A DNA stretch of 38,068 nucleotides from a virus. Position 1 is the stretch's first letter. Every line of letters begins with the position of its first letter. The stretch spans positions 1 through 38,068 of the IMG/VR virus record IMGVR_UViG_3300028800_000044, one strand, 5' to 3'. The notes beneath the pieces are model-generated. The model saw only the letters and a list, made by a program, of their open reading frames with translations, made no database searches and was not told the origin of the DNA. Positions 21,285 through 31,900 of the stretch are shown here, one piece after another. Both the position numbers and the translations under genes were made by a program.

Positions 21285-22217
21285 ATGTCACTTTCATTTA
21301 CCACCAGTCCGAGCATCAGCCAAGCAGCCCGCCTGAATTTCCAGGACAGCTTCTTTGCGCTGGCGCAGCAGACAAAATCCAAGCTCGTTATGACGAAGGC
21401 AATCCGCTTTCTGCCGAGCAAGGGTAAGACCTCCAACTTCGCCCGTATCGGTCGTTTAGAGCTGGATGAGGTCGATGCACGTAACCCAGATAAGCAGTTT
21501 GGCGACTATGCGCTGGACAACCGCTTGTTTGTTAAGCGTCGCTTCACCAAGACCATCCAGATTGACATGAAATATGATGTCAACGAGCTCTTGAAAGACC
21601 CTACCAGCGACATCCTCAATCAGCTCAACAACGCCAAAGAGCGTGTTATTGACCGCGTAGGCATTGCCGCCGCAGTCGGTGCAGTTCTCGTTGGTGGCCC
21701 AGATACCGCTCCTTCCAGCATCACTGCTGCGTCTGACGGTGTAGTGACCATCGACGGCACGGGCGGCTTCGTTTACGAAGTTGTGCAACTTATCACCGCT
21801 ACCTTCATCAACAGCGACTTGCAGTATGATGAGTTTAAGGGTGCTACGCTCTGCGTGACCGGCAACGAAAACTCAGACCTGATGGGTGAAGACCAGTTCA
21901 TCAGCCAAGAGTACATTGCCACCACAGCAGAAGTCGCTGGCTTAGCTCAGAAGGTCGGCACCTACCAGGTGCAGGCGTTCGCAGGCTCAAGCACTGGCGG
22001 CGGCACAATCAGCTACCCCGTACTGCCTGAAGGCGCTACGACCCGTAGCTGTGTTGCGTTGGCACCTGATGCTATCGCTATGGCGATGGAAATTGGTGAC
22101 ATGAGCGTTGAGCGTTCATCTGAGAAGGTGAACTCCCTCGACATCACCATCGACCTCTGGATTAACGCAATGCGGACTGAAGGTGTGCGTGTAATCATCA
22201 TCACCACAACCATCTAA
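21285..22217 (+). CDS. Major capsid protein
   Basis: The 310-residue protein resembles the phage capsid family of short-tailed phages with an HK97-like fold: an N-terminal arm (TSPSISQAARLNFQDSF), a spine-like segment (KRRFTKTIQIDMKYDVNELLKDP), an A-domain region rich in Gly/Thr and a C-terminal MRTEGVRVIIITT strand. Strong ribosome site, own leader and position after the scaffold agree. The N-terminal region lacks a delta domain, as expected with a separate scaffold gene. Confidence 0.87.
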   Translation: MSLSFTTSPSISQAARLNFQDSFFALAQQTKSKLVMTKAIRFLPSKGKTSNFARIGRLELDEVDARNPDKQFGDYALDNRLFVKRRFTKTIQIDMKYDVNELLKDPTSDILNQLNNAKERVIDRVGIAAAVGAVLVGGPDTAPSSITAASDGVVTIDGTGGFVYEVVQLITATFINSDLQYDEFKGATLCVTGNENSDLMGEDQFISQEYIATTAEVAGLAQKVGTYQVQAFAGSSTGGGTISYPVLPEGATTRSCVALAPDAIAMAMEIGDMSVERSSEKVNSLDITIDLWINAMRTEGVRVIIITTTI

Positions 22218-22246
22218 GCATTGGGGAAACCCAGAAAGGAGACACC

Positions 22247-22729
22247 ATGTCACGTCCATTCAAAACGCGCTTAGACCAGCTCCAAGGCAAGAAGAATGTT
22301 AGCAACACGTCCTCTTTAGGCACTGCTGCTACAATCCTCCTGCGCGAGCTGCCCGAAGGCGATAGACGATTGTTTCCGCTCAACCTCGCGGCTGGGCAGG
22401 CAATCACGCTACCTTTTGCCACTGGCAAGGGTAGCTGCTATCGACTTCTTGTTGGCACCACCTACACAGGGTCATCGACCATCGTAACGCAGTCTGGGAA
22501 TAACCCAAAGACTGGCGCGCGCGATGCGTACTTTGGCACGGTTGCTGTAGGCGGCACCACCACGGGGCAGTTTGGTGCCACTGGTTCAAGCCACACCATA
22601 ACGATGAACGGAAGTACCACAGGCGGTCTTGCAGGCTCGTATATCGAGATTGAGGACGTTGCCCCAGGTATATGGCGCATTGACGGCACCTTAAATGGTT
22701 CCGGCACTGTAGCCACGCCGTTGTCGTAA
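22247..22729 (+). CDS. Putative capsid decoration protein
   Basis: The 160-residue protein follows the capsid gene and is rich in Gly, Thr and Ser: GQAITLPFATGKG, SSHTITMNGSTTGG, and IEIEDVAPGIWRIDGTLNGSG. It probably forms a beta fold that binds the capsid surface, as do cement proteins encoded directly after capsid genes. AAGGAG precedes the ATG. The role is inferred from position and composition. Confidence 0.65.
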   Translation: MSRPFKTRLDQLQGKKNVSNTSSLGTAATILLRELPEGDRRLFPLNLAAGQAITLPFATGKGSCYRLLVGTTYTGSSTIVTQSGNNPKTGARDAYFGTVAVGGTTTGQFGATGSSHTITMNGSTTGGLAGSYIEIEDVAPGIWRIDGTLNGSGTVATPLS

Positions 22730-22760
22730 TCGTAACCACTAACCTTGAAAGGTAACTAAA

Positions 22761-23294
22761 ATGACCTCAGTTCTCGCAACAAGCATCGGTGCGGTGGCAT
22801 TCCCACTCAATCCGTACTACAAGACCGGCAAGGAGCTTGTCACCGTTGGTGCCAAGTTTACCGTGCCGACAACCGGCAACATTGGTGACCAGTACGTCCT
22901 GGCAGGCCCGTTGAGCTTTGATGACCGCGTAGCCCGTATCTGGTTTGGACAGTTCGCTGCCCTGACCAGCGCGACCACGTGGAATCTTGGCTTCTATTAC
23001 TCCAAAGACAATCTTGCAACCCAGGCTAACCTGGTGCCAGTTGTTTCTGGCGGTGGTAACGAGCTCTGGTCTGGCGTGTCGCTGGCATCAGCTCCCACGA
23101 GCGGTGCCGACCTGCTGACCACCAAGAACACGTCCCTTGATAACACCAAGGCAATTCGTGACCTCTTGAACCTTGGGCCTGACCATTCGCCCGTAGGCGG
23201 TGTCTTCCTCGTGTTGACCAACACCACGACTGCAAACACTGCAGGCGGTGTAATCGACATGGACATCGAAATCGAAGAAGCCACCACGCGATAA
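22761..23294 (+). CDS. Putative virion protein downstream of capsid
   Basis: A 177-residue beta-rich protein (VAFPLNPYYKTGKELVTVGAKF; WNLGFYYSKDNLATQANLVPV; GGVFLVLTNTTTANT), with no Cys or His cluster. It lies in the capsid block and ends before a strong terminator, so it is likely structural, perhaps a second decoration or head-completion protein. Family not recognised. Confidence 0.62.
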   Translation: MTSVLATSIGAVAFPLNPYYKTGKELVTVGAKFTVPTTGNIGDQYVLAGPLSFDDRVARIWFGQFAALTSATTWNLGFYYSKDNLATQANLVPVVSGGGNELWSGVSLASAPTSGADLLTTKNTSLDNTKAIRDLLNLGPDHSPVGGVFLVLTNTTTANTAGGVIDMDIEIEEATTR

Positions 23295-23314
23295 GCGTGC
23301 GCCGTAGTACCAGA

Positions 23315-23348
23315 GGGCGGCGGCAGAGATGTTGCCGCCCTTTTCTTT
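23315..23348 (+). terminator. Intrinsic terminator after capsid block
   Basis: An eleven-pair stem (23315-23325 with 23330-23340, including two G-T pairs) has a GAGA tetraloop and is followed by TTTTCTTT. It separates capsid genes from tail genes and should limit tail gene expression. Confidence 0.88.
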
Positions 23349-23362
23349 AAGATGGGGGTCAA

Positions 23363-24034
23363 ATGTCGATATTCAACTCTAAAGTCCAGATATGTAACCT
23401 TGCAGCAGGCGCGCAGGGTATCAAGGCACCAATAAACAACATCGACACACCCGTGAGCGACAAAGAGATTATCTTCTCGCAGTGGTATGACATCACCCGC
23501 CAGCATGTGCTCAAGTTCCTGATGCCTAACTTTGCGCTCCAGCGCGTCATACTTGCACCACTTCCAACTGTGCCGCTTGCGTATCAAAGCCAGTATCCGA
23601 CAAACAACAGCTACGGCACCAGCTCAGCTGGTTATGGTTATGCGTACCAGGTGCCGTCAAACTGCCTCAAGGTGCTCGGCCTTGGCCCTGTAGACTCTGA
23701 GGAGACAAAGCCCACCGTTGAGGGCAATATCATTTACACAAACACCTATTATCCTAACGGCCCTGTGCTGAGGTTTATAGGCGACATCACAGACGTGACA
23801 CAGTTCTCAGCTGACTTCATCATGACGTTTGCCAGCATCCTCGGCAAGCTCACCGCGATGGTCAACACGCAAGACCCAGCAAAGAAGGCATCGCTGCTCA
23901 AGGATGCCATGCAGGAGTGGACAAACAGCACCGCTCAGAATGCCCAGGAGAACAAGCCAATGCGCATGTCTCGCTCGCGCTTCCGCGAGGCTCGCCGCAC
24001 CAATAACCCTGGCGCTGGACGCGGTAAAATATAA
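23363..24034 (+). CDS. Tail tubular protein A (T7 gp11-like)
   Basis: The 223-residue protein opens with NSKVQICNLAAGAQGIKAPI and has SDKEIIFSQWYDITRQHVLKFLMPNFALQRV, the pattern of T7 gp11-type adaptors (N..L..(L/I)G...I..l.d...(E/K)...(c/l)...yd..r..ll...pw.fA..r). It joins the portal to the nozzle. The C-terminus is basic. GGGGG precedes the ATG. The overlap with the next gene matches the gp11-gp12 order. Confidence 0.88.
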   Translation: MSIFNSKVQICNLAAGAQGIKAPINNIDTPVSDKEIIFSQWYDITRQHVLKFLMPNFALQRVILAPLPTVPLAYQSQYPTNNSYGTSSAGYGYAYQVPSNCLKVLGLGPVDSEETKPTVEGNIIYTNTYYPNGPVLRFIGDITDVTQFSADFIMTFASILGKLTAMVNTQDPAKKASLLKDAMQEWTNSTAQNAQENKPMRMSRSRFREARRTNNPGAGRGKI

Positions 24035-26382
24035 TGGGAATGCCAGCAGAGAAGGTCGTCAGAGCATACGGTAACTTTTCCAGCGGTCAGATAGACCACG
24101 ACCTCATGGGGCGCTTTGACCTGCCGACCTATCAGAGCGGCATGGATGTCTTCCAGAACTTCATCAGCAACTTTAAGGGCAACGCAATCTATTCAGCGGG
24201 CTTTATCAGTCAGGTAGCTTTCCAGGACTGCGCAATGGTGGAGTTCAAGTTTGGTATCACCCAGAACTATATCGCCTGCTTTTTCACCGGCTCTGTGCAG
24301 TTCCTTGCGTTCGCTACTAATGGCACCTTTGGCTGGGTGCTGAATAGCGGCGGCACCACGCTGAGTGTCTCAAGCCCTTACGCCCTTGCAGACGCAAAAT
24401 ACTTCAGTATCCGTGGAGCTTACGCTCAGAATGACGATGTGATGTATATCACGCATCGCAGCTACGCCCCTTATAAGCTCACGCGCACGAGCGCAAACAG
24501 CTTCACGCTGGTGCAGTATGCCCGCACGGCTGACCCATTCTATGGCCCTGTCGCCGGCACATCGAGCACGAGCAACACCATAAACACTGGCTCTTTGACC
24601 TTTACCACCGCCGCAAGCGCTGGGTATGTCAATGGCGCTACGATAACAATCACAGACACCGGCACGCCTTCAAACTTCATGATTGGCACTGTGACGAGCT
24701 ACAGCGGCACCAGCCTGGTGGTCAATATCACCTCAACAGGTGGCTCTGGCACGTTCACTACATGGACGATTGCGCAGACAGCAAATTGGCCTGGCGCGTG
24801 TGCGTTCTATCAGGGCAAGCTGTACATGGCATCAACGCTTGCAAACCTCACAAACGTCTGGTTTACCAATGCAGGCAGCTATGACGACTTCACCATCCAG
24901 AGTCCGCTCACTGATGCGTCTGGGTTCGCGTTCACCTGCTCAAACATTACGCAGCAGATTGAGTGGCTTTTCCCAGCTGACTACTCGCTCATCGCGGGTG
25001 CGACTGATGGCATACTGGTAATCAACGGCGGGGCGATTAACACGGCTATCACGCCCAGCACAGTGCAAGCGCTCATTACCTCAGCTTACCCTTGCAATGG
25101 CACATACCCGCTCAAGAAGGACGCGCTGGTATTCTATCAGGGGCAAATCAGCCGCAACATTTTCACCATACGCTATGACATCCTCATGCAGACGTTTTCC
25201 AGCCAGGACTGCAATCTGGAGAGCTATGACATGACCCGCGGACTCATCAGCAAGATGCGCTATAAGCGTGACCGCAATGACCTCATCTTCTCAGTACGCG
25301 GCGATGGCAACATAGTGTCGATGGTGTTCAAGCAGGATGAGCATATCAATGGATGGCACCTGCGCACCACGCAAGGCACGATTACTGACGTTGCGCTCAT
25401 TGGTGACAACCTTGGCAATCCCCAGCTATTCATCCTCGTCAACCGCAACGGTACTTTCTACATCGAGCAGCAGGCACCCTATGTCGAGTTCAAGAAGCCA
25501 GCTGACTTCTGGACGCAGTACCCCACAGACCCCCAGAACAACCCAAACATGCAGATGGATGACATCGCGTATATTCGCTATGTCAGTGAGCAGTCGCGCG
25601 CGTGCAATTTCCTCGACAATTCGATGTATTATGCAGATTACCGCACCTCAACCATTACCTTCACACAAACCGGCAATGACCCAAACAGCCATGCTCCAAT
25701 CGGTACGCTCGTATCAACTGCCAACGATTTTGTCACAGGCAGCGTCGGCAGGCACGCGGTCTACAAGACTGCCACAGGCTATGAAAGCGGACGTTTCCTG
25801 ATTACCGGCTACACCTCAGCCACCACAGTGAGCGTTACTGCAATCCAGACTCCTCAGCAGATTAACGGCGCTGCACTCAATACGTGGAGCTCGTGGTATA
25901 TGAGCTTCATCACCGTGAGCGGACTGAGCCAGTACAACGGCCAAAGCGTCGGCATCGTGCAGGATGGTGGCTACAATGGCGCGCAGGTAATTACTGGCGG
26001 CACTGTAACCCTCAACGAGCAGACCACCTCAATCTGCATAGGGTATCTTTACACCGGCATCATCAAGTCGATGTGCATTGGCTTCCAGATTCAAGCCAGC
26101 AACACGCAAATCACCCAGAAAGAGATTGACCGTATCTGCCTGCGCTGCATTAACAGCCTGGGCATGAAGGTAGGCTCAAGCCTTTATGACCTGCAGGAAG
26201 TGCAGCTGCGTGGCCCCAGCGACATCAATTATCTGCCACCAGCTCCGGTTGATGGCACGCAGGACATCGACGTAGACAGCGACAGTGAGGAAGATTTCTA
26301 CTTCTACATCGTGCAAGACCAACCGTTGCCTGCCAACATAGCCAGCTATTTCCTTGAGGCCAACTATGCGATGTCAACATGA
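24034..26382 (+). CDS. Tail tubular protein B (T7 gp12-like nozzle)
   Basis: The 782-residue protein starts with YGNFSSGQIDHDLMGRFDLPTYQSGMDVFQNFI, the usual start of podoviral nozzle proteins (F..Ge.sp.l.gR.Dl..y..g...l.N). A propeller-like beta body with an inserted Ser/Thr/Gly-rich domain (about 170-250) follows. It forms the hexameric nozzle of the short tail. It is close in size to T7 gp12 (794 aa). It overlaps the previous stop (TAATG). Confidence 0.9.
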   Translation: MGMPAEKVVRAYGNFSSGQIDHDLMGRFDLPTYQSGMDVFQNFISNFKGNAIYSAGFISQVAFQDCAMVEFKFGITQNYIACFFTGSVQFLAFATNGTFGWVLNSGGTTLSVSSPYALADAKYFSIRGAYAQNDDVMYITHRSYAPYKLTRTSANSFTLVQYARTADPFYGPVAGTSSTSNTINTGSLTFTTAASAGYVNGATITITDTGTPSNFMIGTVTSYSGTSLVVNITSTGGSGTFTTWTIAQTANWPGACAFYQGKLYMASTLANLTNVWFTNAGSYDDFTIQSPLTDASGFAFTCSNITQQIEWLFPADYSLIAGATDGILVINGGAINTAITPSTVQALITSAYPCNGTYPLKKDALVFYQGQISRNIFTIRYDILMQTFSSQDCNLESYDMTRGLISKMRYKRDRNDLIFSVRGDGNIVSMVFKQDEHINGWHLRTTQGTITDVALIGDNLGNPQLFILVNRNGTFYIEQQAPYVEFKKPADFWTQYPTDPQNNPNMQMDDIAYIRYVSEQSRACNFLDNSMYYADYRTSTITFTQTGNDPNSHAPIGTLVSTANDFVTGSVGRHAVYKTATGYESGRFLITGYTSATTVSVTAIQTPQQINGAALNTWSSWYMSFITVSGLSQYNGQSVGIVQDGGYNGAQVITGGTVTLNEQTTSICIGYLYTGIIKSMCIGFQIQASNTQITQKEIDRICLRCINSLGMKVGSSLYDLQEVQLRGPSDINYLPPAPVDGTQDIDVDSDSEEDFYFYIVQDQPLPANIASYFLEANYAMST

Positions 26383-26792
26383 TAAAGCAATTTAATATAA
26401 GTGACTTGGGCGCTTTCCTCCCAAACGATTACAGCAACCCAGATGAGATATTCCCCTTGTTTCTGGATGCTAAGTATGAGGTACGCACGCTCTGGGGTAA
26501 TGACGGCCTGGTGCAGGCAATCATCTGCTTTCGCAACTATTGGGGCCGCTGCTGGTCATGCTTCGTGCTGATAGCGCGCAACTTCATCTATTCAAACGCC
26601 GTGGTGCTGCGCGACCTGATTAAGCAGTATATGACCGAGCACAACGCAGTGCGCCTCCAGACTGAGAGCAGGTCAGATTCTATTCTGCACAAATGGCATA
26701 CCTTCCTTGGATTCACCCATGAAGGCGTGAAGCGCAAAATGATGTTTAACCAAGACTATGACATGTGGGCGATAGTCCGCGAGGAGGCTTAA
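26379..26792 (+). CDS. Internal virion protein A-like, GNAT-fold
   Basis: The 137-residue protein contains NAVRLQTESRSDSILHKWHTFLGFTHEGVKRKMM and NQDYDMWAIVRE, a GNAT-like core in the style of T7 gp13, which is the internal virion protein A of T7-like phages. The start overlaps the nozzle gene by four bases, the same order as gp12-gp13 in T7. It likely assists assembly of the internal core rather than acetylating a substrate. Confidence 0.72.
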   Translation: MIKQFNISDLGAFLPNDYSNPDEIFPLFLDAKYEVRTLWGNDGLVQAIICFRNYWGRCWSCFVLIARNFIYSNAVVLRDLIKQYMTEHNAVRLQTESRSDSILHKWHTFLGFTHEGVKRKMMFNQDYDMWAIVREEA

Positions 26793-27331
26793 TGGGTTGG
26801 GAAACTGGTATAACGCTGGGAGCAAGTGCCATCAAAGGCGTTGCCGACATCGACAATGCAAAATCAGAGTCAAGCGCCATAGCAGCGTCTGCTGAGAACA
26901 CAGCAACGAATCAGGCAAACCAGACCTCGCGCAATATCGGTAGCCTTGAGACATCGTTCCTTAAGGGTGGCATTGCTCTGACTGGCGGCGGTGGGCCGGC
27001 AGCTTTCTTCCAGCAGGCGGCTGCACAAGGCACCACAGACATCTCGCGCACCATCTCTAACGCAAACGCCTCAATATCAAACACGATGAATGCCGCGCGC
27101 ACCACATCGCTTAATGGCCTCGGCCAGTCATTCTCCAAGATAGGTGTTGGCACCATTGGCTCAGCTGTAAACACCGCGTACCAAGGCTCATGGCTACAGA
27201 CCGCATGGAATGGCATAGCCGGCAACCCAGACCCCAGCCCAGCGAGTACGGGCTTTGGTCAATCGCTTAATTTTAGCGGCACAGGCTCAGTCGGTAGCGG
27301 CGTGAATTGGGGAACACCAAACACATGGTAA
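26792..27331 (+). CDS. Internal virion protein B-like
   Basis: The 179-residue protein is Ala-, Ser- and Gly-rich. A hydrophobic N-terminus (ETGITLGASAIKGVADI) leads to helical segments and a Gly/Ser tail. The start ATG overlaps the previous stop (TAATG); GGAGG lies before it. Position between the gp13-like gene and the large ejection genes corresponds to T7 gp14, a protein that forms the outer-membrane channel during ejection. Sequence similarity is weak, so the call rests on order and composition. Confidence 0.65.
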   Translation: MGWETGITLGASAIKGVADIDNAKSESSAIAASAENTATNQANQTSRNIGSLETSFLKGGIALTGGGGPAAFFQQAAAQGTTDISRTISNANASISNTMNAARTTSLNGLGQSFSKIGVGTIGSAVNTAYQGSWLQTAWNGIAGNPDPSPASTGFGQSLNFSGTGSVGSGVNWGTPNTW

Positions 27332-27337
27332 GCAACA

Positions 27338-28963
27338 ATGGCTGATAGAAATATAAATTTTGACCCGACAGTAACGCAGGTAACTGCTGAAAAGCCAGAC
27401 CTTGGCCTTCTGACTGGTGGCGCTGAGCTGGCTGACCAGGTTGCCACGATGAGCGCCAATTCCAAAGCGCTTAACGCCACCACGCAGAGCGCGCTCGCCT
27501 TCCGTCAGGCTGATGCTCAGTACCGTCAGGACGCTGCAAGCAATCCTAATGACCCAGCTGCCCTGGCAAAGCTCCAGACTACCCGCGCGCAGATTACATC
27601 ACAAATCGGCCAACAGGTGCCTGCAATTGCCTCCAGAGAATACATGCAGCACATGATGGAGGTGCAGCAGAACTCGGATAAGCTCAATGAGCTCTGGGGT
27701 ATGCAGCAGTCAGTAAAGAACGCGCACGCTGACCTCACCACCAATGAAACAACGCAGTTCCAGATGGCTAACGATGCCGGCAGGCAGTTTGGTTCTGATG
27801 GCGCAAACATGAAAGACCTTGACTCTGTGCTGGGCTTTGAGCAGGCGCAGCAGGCCATAGCAAAGTTTGCTGGCCCTGTTCTTGGCGCTGAGCAGACCCA
27901 AGCTTACATGAAGAACTTCAACACCAATTATGTGAAGTCCTTTGTGTCTGGTCTGGCAGAAAATAACCCGTCTGCAGCAGCTGCCATGCTCGAACAGCCT
28001 AACATTAAACAGCACTTCACCACGCAGGACATTGGCGACATGGCTGATGTCATCAAAAAGACCCAGCGCCAGCAGCAGCTAATCCAGAACATCCAGACCA
28101 CAAAGAATGACGGCCAGCTGGCTGACCTCATCAATGACCCAAACACCTCATATTTTGAGAAGCGTGCGGCTATCGACCGGATGGATGCAGCTGGCAGCGT
28201 AACGTCAAAGTCAGCATCTGCTGCCCGCCGCGTCATCAAGTCCACGGAAGACCTTGAAAGCCAGACCGACACACCAAAGATGGCTGACATCGTAAACAAG
28301 GCCTATGACCTCAACGCAAACGCTTCCACCAGTGCTGACGATTACCTGAAAGGCGTACAGAACCTGCACACGGAGATACTGCAGGCGCAGGCAGAAGGCT
28401 CACTCACTGGCCGCGATGCGATGAAGGTGACGCGCCAGATTAACGACCTTACCGGCAAGAAGCTGGCTGACGCCACCAACACGGCCGGCATGGAGTTCTA
28501 TGACGCAAACCAGAAGTTTAACGACCTGCCGCCAGAGTATCGAGGGCAGGCCACGCGCGCGCTATTCTATGCAGGCCAAGGGCAGAACTGGACACCTGAC
28601 CAATACAAGAATCAAGCTACGCAGATTATCCAACAAATCAACACACAACGCCGTCAGGCCGCGCAAAAGACGCTCAACAATATAATACCGCAGCAGGATA
28701 GCGAATTTCTTAAGACCATTCCCAACGCAACGCCTGAGGCAATACAGGCAACGGCTACGAAGTATGGTATCAGCACTCAGCAAGTTATCCTGCAGCTACG
28801 CGCCAATGCTGTCGCCGCGGCGCGCGCCAAGCAGAGCAGCCTCAAGAAAGTTGCCCCCAGCGGTGGCGAGGAAGAGGACAAGGACGAGCCAGCATCACCT
28901 CAGAAGGCTGAGCCAGCAGCGCCGGCAGAAGATGAGCACGAGCTTGAGCAGGAGATGGAATAG
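27338..28963 (+). CDS. Internal virion (ejection) protein C-like
   Basis: The 541-residue, mostly alpha-helical, Gln- and Ala-rich protein resembles the helical ejection proteins (T7 gp15 position). Repeating segments of about 20-40 residues are seen across residues 100-450 (for example DLINDPNTSYFEKRAAIDRMDAAG). The C-terminus is acidic, Pro- and Glu-rich. The ribosome site is weak. It is thought to be carried inside the head and ejected into the periplasm before DNA. Confidence 0.72.
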   Translation: MADRNINFDPTVTQVTAEKPDLGLLTGGAELADQVATMSANSKALNATTQSALAFRQADAQYRQDAASNPNDPAALAKLQTTRAQITSQIGQQVPAIASREYMQHMMEVQQNSDKLNELWGMQQSVKNAHADLTTNETTQFQMANDAGRQFGSDGANMKDLDSVLGFEQAQQAIAKFAGPVLGAEQTQAYMKNFNTNYVKSFVSGLAENNPSAAAAMLEQPNIKQHFTTQDIGDMADVIKKTQRQQQLIQNIQTTKNDGQLADLINDPNTSYFEKRAAIDRMDAAGSVTSKSASAARRVIKSTEDLESQTDTPKMADIVNKAYDLNANASTSADDYLKGVQNLHTEILQAQAEGSLTGRDAMKVTRQINDLTGKKLADATNTAGMEFYDANQKFNDLPPEYRGQATRALFYAGQGQNWTPDQYKNQATQIIQQINTQRRQAAQKTLNNIIPQQDSEFLKTIPNATPEAIQATATKYGISTQQVILQLRANAVAAARAKQSSLKKVAPSGGEEEDKDEPASPQKAEPAAPAEDEHELEQEME

Positions 28964-31900
28964 TGACAGACCTTTTCGCGGAGCAGGGTATCAACTTCAT
29001 GAGCGCGTCGATGGCGAGCACGCATCCAACGACAACACCTGCACCTATACCGGCAGGCCCACCAGTGCAGCAAGACACCGCTGCCTCGATTTACGGCGAC
29101 AACGAAGGGCATGACATACCAGGTGCGCCTATGGGCAACCCAGACCCTTCTGACATGGTGCAGCAAGCATCGTCGCAACAAGCTGACCCTCAACAGATTA
29201 CCCAATCCTTGGCAGGTGCCGGTAATGAGGGCGCAGGGGCGGCTGGGGGAGCTCCACCCCAGCCGCCAACTCCACCTGTAGACCTGTTTGAGCAGCAGGG
29301 CATAAAGTCTGATAGCATAGCTCAGCTCAATGCAAATGCCTTTAACCAAGGTGTAACTATCCCACCGAATGACCCTAATGCTGGCCCAGCGCCAGTTGCT
29401 GAGGTTGGTGGGTACGATAAGAACGGCAAGCCAGTGGTCAATCCTGTTGCATACGCACAAAACCAACAATCAGACGACGACAAGCTGGGGCGTATGCTAT
29501 TCACTCAGCAGCAGCTCGACAGCTTCAAAAACAATCCGATTGGGTTTGCAGAGGGTGCAAGTAGAGTAAACGCCTACGGATATGCGCTTGGTGATAATGA
29601 TGCAGCAGCTCTAAAGCTAGCGCCGATTGGCTTGAAGGTTCTCAATAAAACGCCCTTAACGCAAGATGAGACAAACGAGCTGTTAGCTTGGGCAAAGGAC
29701 AGAACAGAAATGAATCTGCGCGGGTTTTCGTGGGCGGGGCGCACGGCGTACACCGGACTGCAGATGCCGTCATGGATAGCTCAATTCGTTGTGAGCGGTG
29801 GTATCGGTAAAGCAGCAGAAGCCGGTGCTGAGCGCGTTGGTGTAATCGCAGCCGAGAAGGGGCTTGAATCTGCTGCCGTGCGCGTTCTGACGCAGGGCTC
29901 AACGCTTATGGCAACGCATTACAGCGCCGCGCACGCCGAGCAGCAGCTCAATGACATCTCTGCCGTGACCGACAAAGGGCAGCTGATATTTCACGATTCT
30001 GAGAATAGTCCAGCGAAGACATCACTGCTGGCTTTCGGCCATACCGCTGCCGACGTAATCCCTCAGATGCTCACGCCCGCCATTGGCAAGTATGTTGTCC
30101 AGCCGGTAACTGGTGCCGTTGGTAAGCTGGCAAGCCCTATTACCGCTGCCGCCGCAAAACTGTCTCCTCAGGTCACAACCGCGCTATACAGCGCTTGGAA
30201 GGCTGTTGCACCGGCATACGCCACCGTATCAAAGATGTTCACTGCAGCTGGCTGGAATGGTATGGTCGAGCAGCTGGGCGCAAACCGTATCCAGCAGGTC
30301 ATGAATGCTTCGCTGGACATGGCTGGCAACAAGCACGAGACATTTGACCAGTATATGGATGCGCTCACGCCCTCCAAAGACCAGTTGCTAGTAGAGGGTG
30401 GACTTGTATCTATAGCTGGCGGCGTACACGCGGCGACTGCAATAACTATCCACCTGTTGACCTCAAAGGGCGTACCGCCACCGCAGGCGGCTGAGACAGC
30501 AGCCAATATGTCATCTCAGGAAAAGGATGCCTTCGTTAATCAGAACCTTCCATTGCCAAAATCAGACGCGCCTACGCTTGCGGACAACGCGCCTGATAAG
30601 ATTCTTGCTGACCGGCCAAAGACGCAAGGCACTGACACGGCCAAGAACATCATCGCGTCTGCCACAAACTCTGAGAACGCAGCCAGCCCACCGCCAATCG
30701 AAGACAAGCAGAGTGGATTCAACGCTCAGTTTAAGGCTTCGAAGGTATACGCTGAGATGTGGAACGACCTGCAGCCAATAGAGAACCTCGGCAAGACGGC
30801 ACGCGCGGCAGGAGCACCTATATCAGAAAGCGAACTGTCACCCGCTGCACTGAGCCTTGCAAAGTCCACACCTGCGTTGATAGAGCGCCAGTGGACTACC
30901 GGAACCACCTCATGGGATAGCGAAGGCAACCAAGTCGTAACCGGCAAAGGTCTCAAGCAGATTGGTGACGACTTTGATAACGTGATGATGAAGGACGAGC
31001 CAAACCGTGATGCTCGCCAGAAGGACATGAACGATTTCCGCAAGGCAATGACGTTCATTGAAGATAAAACCAAGGGTTACAACCCTGTCAGTGATAAGGA
31101 CTTTAACGAGAGCCAAGCAACGCTTAGCCGGTTATCGGATAAGTACGGCGACAAAATTAAGTGGTTTGAGCAGTTTGCTAAGGAATACCGCGACTTTGAT
31201 AACCGCATCCTGCATAACCTGGTCACCAGCGGCCTTAAAACACAGGCATGGTATGACGACCTGGTGGGCAAGCGCGAGTGGTACTCATCGACGGCGCGCG
31301 TCACTGAGACCGAGTACCCAGAAGATGTTGCAGCCATGAAGGGCAAAGGGCTTGGTGCTGATGTAAACCCCAAGAACATTGGCGCTCTCAAGCAGCGTAA
31401 GGGCAGCACGCTTGAAGTTGCTGACCCCGTACAGAGCTCGATGCGCAACTCTGCAATCATTATCCGGCGCTCAATGCTAAACAAGGTGCGCGGTGACGTG
31501 GCGAAGTACGCGCAGTATTTCCCTGAGCAGGTCAAGGTTAAGCCACCGGCAATTATCCGTGAAGCGGTTGACCACAGCTATGACCCAAAGCTGCGCACGA
31601 AGCTGGAGCAAGTAGTTGACTTTCTCGGTGGTGAAGTAAAGCGCGTGCAGCAGGGTGAGAAGGTTGGAGACAAGAAAAACAATCTCGGTGCCTATGAGCC
31701 TGGTGCCAAGGCAATATGGATGCGCGCAGGCTCCACAGAAGGCACCCTGACGCATGAAGCCGGCCACATGCTGGACTATGTGCTCGGACTCAAAGAGCGT
31801 ATGCTGGGTGACCATGCTATGAAGGCTGAGCTGGAAAAGCTCTCTGAGGACAGACTGCGTTCTGAAATCAAGCTGCAGCAGACCCCAGAAGGCAAGACTG

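Noticed and set aside
22739-22757. Short palindrome ACCTT-GA-AAGGT over a ribosome site
   Set aside because: Only five pairs with a two-base loop; too weak to claim as a regulatory hairpin.
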